A DNA stretch of 64,000 bases, from NCBI GenBank assembly GCA_028571685.1, contig CM053140.1, positions 64,052,201 to 64,116,200 of the forward strand, in the 5' to 3' direction. The DNA comes from Heterohyrax brucei. Its lineage: Eukaryota; Chordata; Mammalia; Hyracoidea; Procaviidae. The translations under genes and the position numbers were made by a program. The notes under the pieces are model-generated. The model ran no database searches. It worked only from the letters and a program-made list of their open reading frames with translations, and had not been told where the DNA came from. Below are positions 1-12,934 of this stretch, in pieces (the first letter of the stretch is position 1; each line of letters begins with the position of its first letter).

Positions 1-101
1 TAGCATGATGTCCTTACCCAGGGACTGGTCCCACCAGACAACATGTTCAAAGTGCTTGAGGCATAGTTATCACCATCCTTGTTTCTAAGGAGCATTCAGG
101 G
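1..101 (-). mobile_element. RTE/BovB-type LINE fragment, left part, split by L1
   Basis: The sequence ends 'ctaaggagcattcagg' and is then interrupted by the L1 at 111-7201. On the minus strand it matches the 3' coding part of the RTE copy at 39057-40635: both contain the 'aaggacatcatgct' block. The other half of the same copy is at 7211-7370. The fragment is non-coding now and its far end is outside the window. Confidence 0.75.
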
Positions 102-1149
102 TGCACTTTCTTTCTTTCCTTTTTTTCCAATATATTTTTTTATTATGATTGAGTGAGAATATACAATCCCACATGAATTTGCATACCCGCAAATGAGCAG
201 CTCCCACTGGTCTCCCTACCTGGCGACAGCACACTCCTCTCCGCTCTGTACATGTCATATCCTCCTAACAATCTCTGATCCCCTCCTCTCCATCCTCTCC
301 CCTATGTACAGTAAGAGGTCAGCTGGATGACATCCTATAGATGCACAGAACCACAAAGTGTACACATGAAATGGTTGCTCCATGTCAAAAGTCCAATCCA
401 TTTCTGCTCGTTATGACCTCCATTATGATTTATGGACAGGGGCAGCTTCAGGGCCAGGAGCCATGCTCCCAGGAGAATGGCGAGGACCCTGGACCATCAA
501 TTGTGGTCTTTTAGTGGAGATCTCACGGTGCACCCCTTTTTATTGTCATGTTGCCTGTGAGCTCAACTTTGTGAGCCCCATCACAGCTATCACTGATGGT
601 GGCTGGGCACCATCTATCTCCTCCTGCCACATGTCGATGCAGTCACCCGCTTACATAGGTCTCTCTGTCTTCTGGGTTCTCTTTCCTCCATGTCTTTTTG
701 GTCCTTGGAGATCACCAGTTCTTGCCAAGTTGGGACCATTTGGTGTACCTCAGATGGCAGCTTGGCAGCTTTTGAGACCCTAGACGCCACTCACCAATTT
801 GGGGTGCAGAAGACTCTCTTAATGAAATGCTAGTTGTGCCAATTGGCCTCAATTTCCTGTGAGAGCATGGTCCCTGGCCCCCGGCCCTAGCTACTCCACC
901 CTTGCAATATTGAGTTAAGATGGGAGGAGTAATCATGCCATGCTGAAGTCCAGCTAAAATTGATCTTCCTTCCAATGTGTGCTGTCACTGATTTCACCCA
1001 ACCAAATTTCTGTCAACTATCTGATCTATACTCTACCGTCTCCCTCCCTCCCTTCCCTCCCTTCCAGCCATCAAAGAGTCTTTTCTTCTATGCAAGAGTC
1101 TGTTCTGAAGTTCTTATTGTAAGGGTCTCAAAATATTTGTCCTTTTGTC

Positions 1150-4100
1150 GCTGACTACTTTCACTCAGCATAATGTCCTCCAATTGAAACCAGGTTACGA
1201 GATGTTTCCTAAAATCATCATTGTTTTTTTTATCATTGCACAGTGTTCCATTGAGTATATATACCATAGTTTACCTATCCATTCCTCTGATGCTGGGCAT
1301 CTGGGTTGGTTACATCTTTTTGCTATTGTGGACTGTGCTGCAATAAACATTCGTGTGCATATATCAGTTGGTAGAATAGCCTTGATTCAAGCAGTGGAAT
1401 TACTGGGTCAAACGGTATATGTACTTCTATCTTTTTAAGGAAGCACCAGATTGCTCTCCAAAGAGGTTGCACCATTTTGCAATCCTACGAACAGTGTAGG
1501 AGAGTTCCAATGTCTCCACAGCCTCTCCAGCATTTGTTGCTTGGTTTTTTTGGATCATGGCCAACCTTGCTGGGGTGAGATGGTATCTCATTGTAGTTTT
1601 GATTTGAATTTCTTTAATAGCTAATGATCGTGAGCATGTCCGCGTGTGTTTCTTGGCTGTCTGGATCTCCTCTTTAGAGAAGTGTCTGTGCATCTCCTTT
1701 GCCCATCGCTTAATTGGATTATTCATCTTTTTCTTATTGATATTTTGTAGTACCTTATAGATTATGGAGATCAGGCATCAGTCTGGCATACGGTTGCCAA
1801 ATATTTTTTCCCATTCTGTAGGAGGCCTTTTAATTTTATTGATAAAGTCTTTGGATGAGCAAAAGTGTTTGATTCTTAGTAGTTCCCATTTATCTATTTT
1901 CTCTTCTGTTGATTGTGATTGGTAGGTCAGATTTTGAAGTCTGTCTGCATTGTGTATTAAAACTTCCATTGTTGATCCTAACTTTTCTTGAATGAGCTTT
2001 ATCATTTTAGATTTGGTGTTTAGGTCTTTTCTCCAGTTTGAGTTGGTTTTTGTATAAGGCGTGAGATACGGGTGTTGTTTCAATTTACTGCTGATGGATA
2101 TCCAACTTTGCCAGCACCATTTGTTGAAGAGGTTGCTTTTACCCCAGTTTAATGTCTTTGGGCCTTTGTTGAATATCAACTGTTCACAGGAGGATGATGT
2201 CATCTCTGGGGTCTCAATTCTGTTCCACTGATGTATCTGTCTCTTTTTGTACCAGTACAAGGCTGTTTTGACCACTGTGGCAGTGTAATAGGTTCTAGAG
2301 TTGAGTAGTGAAAGGCCTCCCAGTGTGTTCTTCTTCCTTCTTCCCTTTCCAAACAAAGTCAATGATTTGTTTCTCCACCTCATTAAAAAATGTCACATCA
2401 AATAAAAAAAAAATGTCACAGGAATTTGTTTTGGGATTGCATTATATAAGTAATTTGTTTTGGGTAAAATAGACATTTTCACAATGTTAAGTCTTTGTAT
2501 CCATGAGCAGGGTAGGTTTCTCCATTTACGTAAATCTCTCTTAATTTCTTGTAGTAAGGTCTTGTAGTTCTCTTTGTAAAGGCCTGTTATTTGGCTGGTT
2601 ACATTTATTCCTAGGTATTTTATCTCTTCGAAGGCTATAATAAATAGTATTGAGTTGGTGATTTCTTCCTTAATAATCTCATTGTTGGTATAAAGGAATT
2701 CTACTGATTTACTTTTACCTTGTATCCTGGCACTTTGCTGAACTCTTCTGTCAGTTTACTTACGTATTTTTCAGGATTCTCTGTGTATACAATCATATCA
2801 CTGCAAATAGAGAGATTTTTACTTCCTCTTTGCTGATGCAGATGTGCTTTACTTCTTGGTCTTGTCTAATTGCTCTGGCTATAACTTCTAGTACATGGAA
2901 TAGGAGAGGTGAGAGTGGGCATCCTTGTCTAGTTCCCGTTCTTAAGGGGAATTGTTTTAGTCTCTTTCCATTCAGGATGTTGTAGGCAGTTGGTTTTGTA
3001 TAAATGGCCCTTATTGCATTGAGGAATTTGCTGCCTATTCCTATTTTGCTGAGAGTTTTTAGCATGAATGGGTATTGGACTTTATCAAATGCCTTTCTTT
3101 TCTGTATCAATAGACAAGATCAGGTGATTCTTGTCTTTTGTGTTATTTATGTGGTTGATCACATTAATTGTTTTTCTGATGTTGGACCAGCCTTGTGTCC
3201 CTGGTATGAATCCAACTTGGTTGTGATGAATTATTTTTTTTGATATGTTGCTGTATACTGTTGGCAAGAGTTTTGTTGAAGATTTTTGCATCTAGATTCA
3301 TGACTGATATTGGTCCCTAATTGGGCCTCTCCCTGGCTTTGGTATCAGGGTTATATTGGCTTCATAGAATGAATTTAGGTGTATTCCATCCCTTTCTATG
3401 CTGTGCAATAGTCTCAGTAGTACTGGAGGTAACTCTTCTCTAAAAGCTTGGCAGAATTCTGTGGTGAAGCCATCTAGGCCAGGGCTTTTTTTTTCGGTTG
3501 GTAGTTTCTTGTTGGCGTTTTCAATCTCTTCCTTTGAGATGGGTTCATTAAGTTGTTCTACTTTACCTTGTGATAATTTTGGTAGATGATATGAATCTAA
3601 TAATTTGTCCATTTCCTCTAGGTTTTCAAATTTGTTACAGTACAGTCTTTCATAGTATTCTGGTATGATATTTTGGATTTCTGATGGATCTGTTGTGACA
3701 ACTCCCCTCTCATTTCTTATTTGGGCTATCTGTTTCCTTTCCTGTTTTTCTTTAGTAAGTTTACCCAATGGTTTGCCAATTTTGCTGATCCTGTCAAAAA
3801 ACCAGCTTTTGATCTTTTCAGTTTTTTCAATTGTTCTTCTATTCTCTAATTCATTTGGTTCTGCTCTAATCTTTATGATCTGTTTTCTTCTTGTGCTTGA
3901 GGGGTTCCTCTGTTGCTCTCTCTCTACTTGTTCAAGCTGTAGGGTTATATCTTTGGTTTGGGTTCTTTCTTGTTTCCAGACTTATGCATTTACAGAAATA
4001 AACTGACCTCTGAGCACTACTTTGGCTGTATCCCATAGGTTCTGGTAGGAGTGTTTTCATTCTTGTTGGAATTCATAAATTTCTTTATTTCATCCTTGAT

Positions 4101-4873
4101 TTCTTCTATAACTCATGGCTTTTTGAGCAGGATATTGTTCAGTTTCCATGAGTTCCACTTTTTTTTTCTGCTACTGATTTAGATTTTAATGGCTTTGTGG
4201 TCTGAGAAGATGCTTTGCAATAATTCAGTGGTATGGATTTTGTTGAGATTTGCTTTATGTCCTAACACATGGTCTATTCTGGAAAATGTTCCATGTGCAC
4301 TGGAGAAGAAGGTGTAGTTGTCTGCTGATGTATAGAAAGTTCTGTATGTGTCAAAGTGGTCTAGTTGGTTAATTGTGGCAATAAGGTCTTCTGTGTGTTT
4401 ACTGAGCTTTTTTCTAGATGATCTGCCCAATATTGAGAGTGGAATGTTGAAGTCTCCCACTATTATTGTGGAGTGATCTGTCTCATTTTTGAGTGGAGTC
4501 AGTGTTTCTTCAATGTATTTAGATGCTCTACTATTGGGTGCACAAATATTTAGTATTGTTAAGTCCCACTTGTGTATTGAACCTTTCAGCAAAGTGTCCA
4601 TTCTTGTCTGATGAATTTTACATTAAAATCTATTTTATCTGAGATTAGTATTGCCACACCTGCTCTTCCTTGTGTATTGTTAGCTTCATATATATTCTTC
4701 CATCCTTTAATTTTCAGTTTGTTCATATCTTTAAGTCTAAGGTGAGTTTCCTGTAAGCAACATATAGACAGTTCATGTCTTTTGATCCAAGATGCCACTT
4801 GTCTCTTTGTTGGAGCATTCAGTCCATTCACATGCAATGCAATTATTGACAGGCATGTGTTTAGTACTGTCAT
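1150..4873 (-). pseudogene. L1 ORF2 (endonuclease and reverse transcriptase), broken
   Basis: Remnant of L1 ORF2. The endonuclease domain begins at about 4873 (IIALHVNGLNAPTKRQ, then CCLQETHL) and continues in a second frame to 4179 (IIVGDFNIPLS, then HGTFSRIDHVLGHK). Reverse-transcriptase blocks follow: GFIPGTQGW at about 3220, [17 protein letters not shown] at about 3085 and [13 protein letters not shown] at about 2930. The catalytic FADD box near 2806-2816 is destroyed by a one-base loss. The C-terminal domain runs to about 1150 and includes WDSWISI-like and EWEKIFGNR segments. Several frameshifts and stops are present. Confidence 0.85.
2385..2420 (+). repeat. Miniature retro-insertion inside L1, 13-bp duplication
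   Basis: The 13-mer 'aaaaaatgtcaca' occurs at 2385-2397 and again at 2408-2420. Between them is a 10-bp non-L1 insert, 'tcaaataaaa', containing AATAAA. The preceding bases read tt|aaaa, the L1 endonuclease target. It looks like an extremely 5'-truncated target-primed insertion. A small tandem duplication is the alternative. Confidence 0.6.
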
Positions 4874-5291
4874 TGTGATATGGTTTTTTGGTGTATGTGT
4901 TGATGTTTTCTCTGTTATGGACCATTCTTCGTTATCAGTTGATTTTTCATCTTTTTCAGTGTTGGTTTTGTGGTTGTTGAGACTCCTTTATTATGTCTCT
5001 TGATTTGATAAGCTGTACCTTTGTGGCCACCCCTGTAATCCCCCTTCAAAGTCTGTGTTTAAACCCAGTTTTAACTACTACAAGTCTTATTAACTTTCTG
5101 TCCATCTGGAAGGACTATAACAACTGTAGTACTTCCCTCTTTTTAATATAATGACATCATAGTTTTCATGATAATCACTGGATTATTTCTTTCAGTATTA
5201 AAGCTGTGATTGAGTTTGGAGCCTTCCCTAACTGAGTAGGTTTCTGGATGATGTGTCCTGTATTTCCTCCTAAAATATAAAGTTAATGGTT

Positions 5292-6238
5292 TTATTCTCC
5301 TAAGCCAAGGGCTTCTTTCAGTATTTCTTGTAGCTTTGGTTTGGTTTTTACAAAGACTCTGAGTTTTTGTTTATCTGAGAATGTCTTCATTTCATTTTCA
5401 TATTTGAAAGATAGTTTTGCAGGATATATAATTCTTGGTTGGAAGTTCTTCTCCTTTAAGGCTTTGAATGTGTCATGCCACTGTCTCTGTGCCAGCATTG
5501 TTTTGGCTGAGAAATCTGACGAAAGCCTACAGGGTTTCCTTCTGAATGTTAGCTTTGCTTTGAGTCTTGCTGCCTTTAAGAGTTTCTGCTTGTGTTTCAT
5601 TTTGTTAAGCTTGATTGTAATATATCTTGGAGTCTTTCTTTTGGGATCTATATTGAGTGGCATTCAATATACATCTTGGATATGTATTCTCTCTTCTTTC
5701 ATAATTTCTGGGAAGTGTTCTGTCAGCAGCTCAGCAACAATACTCTCTGTGTTCTCAGGTGCCCCACCCTGTTCAGGAACTCCAGTTAATTGTAGATTGC
5801 TCTTCTTAATAGAGTCCCACATGCTTCTTAATGCTTCTTCATTTTTCTTGTTTCTTTTTTCTGACTTCTTCTCATACATGCTTGAGTCAGTAGTTCTGTC
5901 TTCCAAGTCAGGAAGTCTATTTTCCATTTGTTCCATTCTGTTTTTTGGCTTTGAACTGAATTTTCTATCTCTTTGATTTTGTTATTGATCTGCTGGATTT
6001 CAGAGCACCGGTGTTCTGTCAGATCAAACAGCTTGCTTAACTTTTCATTTTGCTCTGCTGCATTTTGTATAAGGTCTAGGAGGGCTCTACAAATAATCCT
6101 TTTACACTCGCCCTCTGACAGTTTCAGAAAGGCTTCTTCATCTCGGATGTTCTTTGGATCTTTCTTTTGTCGGCCTTCAGAAGCCATAGGCAAATTCTTC
6201 CTAATGGTCCGGTCCAAAGTTTGTTGCTTTTTAGACAT
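5292..6238 (-). pseudogene. L1 ORF1 (RNA-binding chaperone), broken
   Basis: Remnant of the L1 ORF1 protein, which trimerises and coats L1 RNA. The likely start is the Met of MSKKQQTLDRT near 6238. An N-terminal Lys/Glu-rich region and a coiled-coil-like stretch (LSKLFDLTEHRCSEIQQ) run to about 5830. The RRM-like part and the basic C-terminal domain (IIYPAKLSFKYENEMKTF) follow in another frame. There is at least one frameshift around 5830-5935 and a stop codon near 5664, so no full protein can be made. Normal L1 ORF1 proteins are about 300-380 residues, and the span fits that. Confidence 0.85.
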
Positions 6239-7210
6239 CTGGAAGTTGTTTTGTTTCTCTGGTGTTATTTTAATGGGGTTCAAGCACAGTCTGAAAAGGA
6301 AGTTGATCACCAGACACCTCTATGTACTCCAGTGACTTGGCTCAGTGGAATCTCTGGGGTAGCAGGCTCCACCTCCTGGTTGGCTAAGACACAGCTCCCC
6401 TTATAGAGTTACTGAGGAGCTGTCAGCTGACTCTATAATGTGAGACAGTAAAGGTTGGAAGAGAAGCTGTCAGATGCACTACAGTTATTTCTCTATTGAA
6501 AGATAAAAGGTATCTGACAGCTTCCAAAATTAGTCAGGCTTTCAGGTGTGGAAGTCCCTCTTCCCAGCTGGCAAATTATGCACCTCTCTATCAAAGACTA
6601 TTGGCTTGGCCTGGCTATCAAAGACTGCTTCACTGCCAGAAGAGCACTCTCTGGGCAGGCACTGCCTCCCATCCTGGGAATTAGGTCCAGTTGAGGCCTC
6701 TCTATAGGAAACTCCACCTCTCAGTGGATCAAGATGGTCTCCTGCACAAGCTCCCCTGCCTGTCTGGGAAAAGGCTATTCAGCGGCAGAGATCCAGACAT
6801 TCCAAGTGATGGAGAGAGTGGTTAGAGGTGCCAAGTTGCTAGGTTCCAAGGCCAGGCTCTCAAAATGCGGTGACTTCACTCGCCAATCTCATCAGCAGTG
6901 CATCTGAGCCTTGCTGCCAGTCACCTCAGCCCCTCCCATCAGTCAAGACAGAGAAAAAAAAGTCAAAATGGCAATTTACTTTCAGTCCGTGAGAACTAGG
7001 ACTCAACAGGGGCAGGGGTCAGTGAAAGAGAAGCAGTTTTCCGCTCAGTGGTGTGTAGACCAAATAGACAGCCCTATGTCATGTCCTAGGGCTTACTACG
7101 TGTCCAGAAGGCTCTGTTTAATTATCAGTTCAGGCCTTGGTGTCCAGTGGAATTTAGGGAGACATGTGTTTAGTCTGCCATCTTGACTCCGCCTCCCAGG
7201 CTGCACTTTC

Positions 7211-7370
7211 AAGACAGATTTGTTCATTCTTTTGGCAGTCTGTGGTATATTCAATATTCTTTGCCAATACCATAATTTAAAGGCATTAATTCTTCTTTGG
7301 TCTTCTTACTCATTGTTCAATTTTTGCATGACCATGAGATGAGTGAAAACACCATAGCGTGGGTTATTTT
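7211..7370 (-). mobile_element. RTE/BovB-type LINE fragment, right part
   Basis: This continues the RTE copy interrupted by the L1 at 111-7201. Its minus-strand sequence aligns by eye with the RTE at about 40250-40340 (the 'gaagactgaagaagaatt' block followed by the 'ggagaagaatgttgac' block). It is diverged and not coding. Confidence 0.75.
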
Positions 7371-8299
7371 GGTGCTTTTCCCCAAAATTTGCATATTTCA
7401 TCCAGCAAACAGACTTTAATTAATGTACCCACTTCTCTATTTTCAGACAACTTTCTATTTCCAATTTTTATGTAATACTAATAGCCATGTAGACATTCTT
7501 TATTCATAAACATCTGATCCTCTCTGTAATTATTTTTTAGGACAACAATTCTTAGAAGTGTAATTAATGGGTTGAGTCATTTTCAAGAATTTTGATACAA
7601 ACTGCCAAACTGTTGCCCAGAATTGTACTATTTTATATTCTACCTACATTGCATGAGTGCCTTTGCTAAAATTAGACCAGTACTAAGGTTCATTATCTTT
7701 AAAAAATCTTAGCTAGATGGCAGAAAGATTTAAAATGGAAAGTACCATCATGAGTATAGTGAAAATAGGTTTCTTGTCAAGTTCATACCATACCTTCAAA
7801 GTGCTTTAAAAAACTTGTTTTATAAAATAACCCAAAAGAGTATGACTTTGGAATGACATTGGAATTTCAAAACAATTTGACCCATGAAGAATTTTTCTGT
7901 ACCAACTTACAGATTTTTCACAACAAAAGAGAAAATTTAATCAAAGAGAGTTACTCTTCTGAGATTATGATCAGTATTTCTGGAAATGGTAGTATTTCTG
8001 TTCATAAATAGTATTTCCTAGACTATTTCAATGTTTCTACTTCACTCATTTAACAGTATTATAAAGATAAAATCAAATAATTTGACATGAACAGTAAAGC
8101 CGTCTATCAAGTTTATCTCAGTTCTCAATTTTTTTTTGCACATGTGAAAAAAATCTTAGCTAATGAGAAGTTGAAAAATGGTAATTTGGTTTACTTGTAC
8201 TATTTTGATTATTGGTGAAAAATATTTTTTCTTTTGCTTATTGATTGCACTTTGGCTTCTAGGAATTCTCTGTCCCTATTTTTGGTTCACTTTTAGGGA
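7371..8299 (-). repeat. Old L1-like sequence and unclassified AT-rich intron
   Basis: AT-rich sequence. The part at 7380-7690 resembles a decayed L1 3' region in minus orientation (the 'tgccaaactgttgcccaga' block). From about 7690 to 8299 I see no gene and no clear repeat boundary. Confidence 0.4.
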
Positions 8300-8443
8300 C
8301 TGTTGTCAGGTGCTGTTGAGTTGACCTTGAACTCCTGCTGGCTGAAGGTTACAATAGGACTGAACTGTTGTGATCCATTGGGCTTTCACTGCCTTACTGT
8401 TAAATATATCGCCAGGCCTTTCTTCCTAGTCTGCCTTAGTCTG

Positions 8444-8956
8444 TGTCTTAGCTATCTAGTGTTGCTATAATGAAAGTACTACAAGTGGATGGTTTCAACA
8501 AAGAAAAATTTATTGCCCCACAGCAAGGTAGGCTGTAAGTCCAAAGTCAAGGCCTCAGCTCCAGGGGAAGGTTTTTTCTTTCTGTCACCTCTTGAGAAAC
8601 GTCCTTCTCATCAGTCTTCCCCTGGACTAGGAGTTTCTCTGTGCAGGGACTCCAGGATGCACTCTGCTCCCATTGCTACTTTCTTGGTGGTATGAGGTGC
8701 TCCTGTCTCTCTGTTCACTTCTTATTTATATTCCAAGGGAAACTCACTCAAGACACAATCCAACCCTACAGATTGAATCTTGCCTCATCAACACAACTGC
8801 TGCCCATCCACTCTCATTAACATGATAGCGGTAGGATTTACAACACATATGAAAATCACGTCCGATGACAGAATGGTGAACAATCATAGTATCAGAAGTC
8901 ATGGCCTGGCCAAACTTATACACACACTTTTGTGGAACACATTTCAATCCATGACA
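8444..8956 (-). mobile_element. Solo LTR-like element (MaLR/ERV-L type), copy 1
   Basis: Begins TGTCTTAG and ends CATGACA, so it has TG...CA ends. It is the reverse orientation of the LTR-like repeats at 11928-12485, 13990-14497 and 60957-61480. It interrupts a SINE. The flanking pentamers (8439-8443 'gtctg', 8957-8961 'atcca') fit a decayed 5-bp duplication when compared with the uninterrupted SINE at 14919. No internal viral genes are present. Confidence 0.65.
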
Positions 8957-9017
8957 ATCCAGAAGCTCTCCTGAAACCGGTTCAGTATCACAGCAACATG
9001 CAAGCCTCTGCTGATGA

Positions 9018-9061
9018 GGACAATAGTGACTGTGCATGTGGACAATAGTGACTGTGCATGT
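9018..9061. repeat. 22-bp unit tandem duplication
   Basis: The unit starting 'ggacaatagtgactgtgc' occurs at 9018-9039 and 9040-9061 with no mismatch. It is absent from the homologous SINE copy at 14919-15223, so it is a recent local duplication. Confidence 0.9.
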
Positions 9062-9370
9062 GGATGCTGGCCAGGAATTACACCTGGATTTGCCATCTGG
9101 AAGGTGAGAATATTACTCCTGAACCACTAATATCCTGGATTTTAGGGATACTGGTCTTCTTTTGTAAGAGCTCTTTATACATTCACATTATTAGCCCCTT
9201 GCCATGTAACAATTTCCCTTTAATCTGCGGTGCTTTTATCACGTAAGCAAACACAGACTTCTCCCCTCCTCCAGCCTACTGCACAAGGGTGAGCCTCACA
9301 TACAATACGATGCTATGACTTCAGACTTAACCTTGCAGAAACACATGTGCCTGCTCCAACCTCACTTTCA

Positions 9371-11088
<1,718 letters not shown>

Positions 11089-11151
11089 CTGATGTTTGGG
11101 TGAGCAGTGGCTCCCGGGCAGTGTTGATGGGTCTCCCACTGGGCCGGACCT
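11089..11151 (-). CDS. CSMD2: CSMD2 short linker exon after the last CCP
   Basis: This 63-bp phase 1-1 exon encodes a linker of about 21 residues beginning EVRPSGRPINTARE. It has no cysteines and connects the sushi array to the conserved juxtamembrane ectodomain. The donor is 'gtatg'. The acceptor is a tandem cagcag (NAGNAG), and I chose the inner site because it gives the family-typical Leu-Glu-Val-Arg junction. Use of the outer AG (exon start 11154) would add one Ala codon. The exon lies about 9.2 kb from the last CCP exon. Confidence 0.9.
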
Positions 11152-11704
11152 CTGCTGGGGAAACAGAACATAAGAAAACAGGCTCGGCTCCTGGCCCTGA
11201 TGCCATTACAAAAATAATGGCCACTTCTCTATCATTACAAACATGGGTTCCTTAGATATGACTTTGAATCTCAATCCTCCTCATCCAAGGACCCCACTGA
11301 CAGTCTAGTGATGCTGATGGACCCCCTTTTCAGAAAAATAAAATTCAAAGGACTATAAAGTAGATTAATTATATTCACTGCAGTGATTACAGTTATCTTA
11401 AAAATACATGTGATTCTTTATAACATCAGGTTCAGTAACTTCTATAATCCTGATGTAGTAAGAAGCATAAACAACATTTCATGATATCCATAAAAACTGT
11501 AATATAATGTGAAAATGTCAGTAATTTTTAGTGGTGAAAAAGTTAGCATTGCTAACACTATTGCGGGTTGTTGTCTACATCTAAAATTAAAGAAAACTTC
11601 AGTAAGAGGTAAAGGACATTAAAGATGTATATTTTCTCATCCTTGTGCATACAGATTCCCCTGAATGTCACCATTAAAATCCTATATTAAAAAGTCTTGT
11701 TCTT
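11152..11704 (-). other. CSMD2 intron, no recognised feature
   Basis: AT-rich intron between the linker exon and the L1 fragment at 11705. I see no open frame with family resemblance, no RNA gene and no repeat boundary that I can name. Confidence 0.5.
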
Positions 11705-12934
11705 AGAATCGAATATCATATCAATAGTCATATACCATAACCAAGTGAGATTTATTCCAGGAGTGCAAGGACAGTTTAATATTAGAAAATCAATCAGAGT
11801 AATATCCCACATTAATAGAACAAAGAGACGACCTGTAGAAAAAGGCATTTGATAAAATACAGCACTCTTTCTTGATTAAAAAATCCTTAACAAGATATGA
11901 ATAGAATGAAATTCCTCAAGGGTGAAATGTCATGGATTGGATTGTGTCCCCCCAAAATGCGTGTAGCAATTTGGCTGGGCCATGATTCCCAGTATGATGT
12001 GACTGCCTTCCGTTTTGTGATTTTCCTATGCTGTAAATGTTAATCTCTGCTTATGGCTAACAGATAGGATTATGTTAAAGAGGATTAGGGCAGGGCTGTA
12101 ACACCCTTCCTAAGGTAACCTCCCTGCTCCTATATAAAGGCAGTTTCCTTGGAGTGTGGCTTGTATCACCTTTTATACTACAAGAGATAAAAGGAAAGAG
12201 AAGCAAGCAGAGAGGAGGGACTCATACCATCAAGAAAGCATCCTGGAGAGCACAGCACATCCTTCAGACCTCAGGTTCCGGCACCAAGATGCTCTTAGAT
12301 CAAAGAAAGGCTGATGCAACACACAGACCTTCTTTCAGAGCTGACAAAGAGGGAAAGCCTTCCCCTGGAGGGGACACACTGAATTTGGATTTGTAGTCTA
12401 CTGGATCGTGCAAGAATAAACTTCACTTTGTTAAAGCCATCCACTGGTGGTATTTCTGTTAGAGCAGTACCAAATGACTAAGACAATGATTAAGGGCCTT
12501 AACGAAAAACCAGCAGCCAAAATTATACTCAGTGGTGGAGAAAGATTGAGAGGTTTCCCCTTGAAATTGGGAATGAGATAAGGATGCGTGCCCTTACCAC
12601 TTCTGTTCAGCATTGCATTGGAGGTCTTAGCCAGACCAATATGATAAGAAAAAGAAATAAAATGTATCTTAATCAGAAAAGAAGAAAACCCGAAAGAATT
12701 CACAAAAGAATTTCTAGAGAATAAAGTATTCTAAGAGGATAATAAAGTTCCTACAAATAAATTTAACTGGAGATGTGAAAGACTTACACAATGAAAATTA
12801 TAAAACACTGTTGAAAGAGACTAAAGAAGATCTAAATAAATGGAAAGACATTTTGTGTCCATGAATTGGAAGACTCAATATTATTAAGATGTCTATACTA
12901 CCCAAAGTGACCTGTAGATTTGATGCAATTATGT
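11705..12934 (+). mobile_element. L1 ORF2 fragment interrupted by a solo LTR
   Basis: Plus-strand L1 reverse-transcriptase region in two parts. 11705-11927 contains 'ggagtgcaaggacag' and the FDK-equivalent region. 12486-12934 continues it with 'aaaaaccagcagccaaa' and later ORF2 sequence. Joining the two sides restores L1 order, which shows that the LTR at 11928-12485 inserted into it. It is strongly decayed, with no open frame. Confidence 0.75.
11928..12485 (+). mobile_element. Solo LTR-like element, copy 2
   Basis: Begins TGTCATGGATTGGATTG and ends CTAAGACA. A polyadenylation signal sits near the 3' end (within 'caagaataaacttcac'). It has the same structure as the copies at 13990 and 60957, so + is probably the sense strand. 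It is inserted in an L1. Near-matching flanks (tgaaa/tgatt) are compatible with a decayed 5-bp duplication. No internal genes are present. Confidence 0.7.

Larger units (their letters stand above)
111..7201 (-). mobile_element. Full-length L1 LINE, inactive
   Basis: A complete 7.1-kb L1 on the minus strand. Its 5' end (near 7197) carries the 'ggcggagtcaagatggc' start of the 5'UTR, and its 3' poly(A) appears as T-rich sequence at 111-150. It is flanked by a 9-bp target-site duplication, 'tgcactttc', at 102-110 and 7202-7210. Between them lie a 5'UTR of about 0.95 kb, ORF1, ORF2 and a 3'UTR of about 1 kb (111-1150). Both ORFs carry frameshifts and stops, so it cannot move by itself. The sequence on either side is one RTE copy, which shows that the L1 jumped into it. 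A tiny secondary insertion lies at 2398-2407. Confidence 0.92.
8300..9130 (+). mobile_element. Long afrotherian SINE, split by an LTR
   Basis: Two pieces (8300-8443 and 8957-9130) belong to the same longer SINE type as 14919-15223. They share 'ccaggcctttcttcctag', 'atcacagcaacatgcaagcc' and the end 'ggaaggtgagaat'. The solo LTR at 8444-8956 sits between them. A 22-bp tandem duplication lies inside the second piece (9018-9061). Confidence 0.7.

Noticed and set aside
5341-5976. 211-residue plus-strand open frame
   Set aside because: It is the antisense shadow of the L1 ORF1 remnant on the minus strand.
12154-12396. 80-residue open frame
   Set aside because: It lies inside the LTR-like element; related copies do not keep the frame open.
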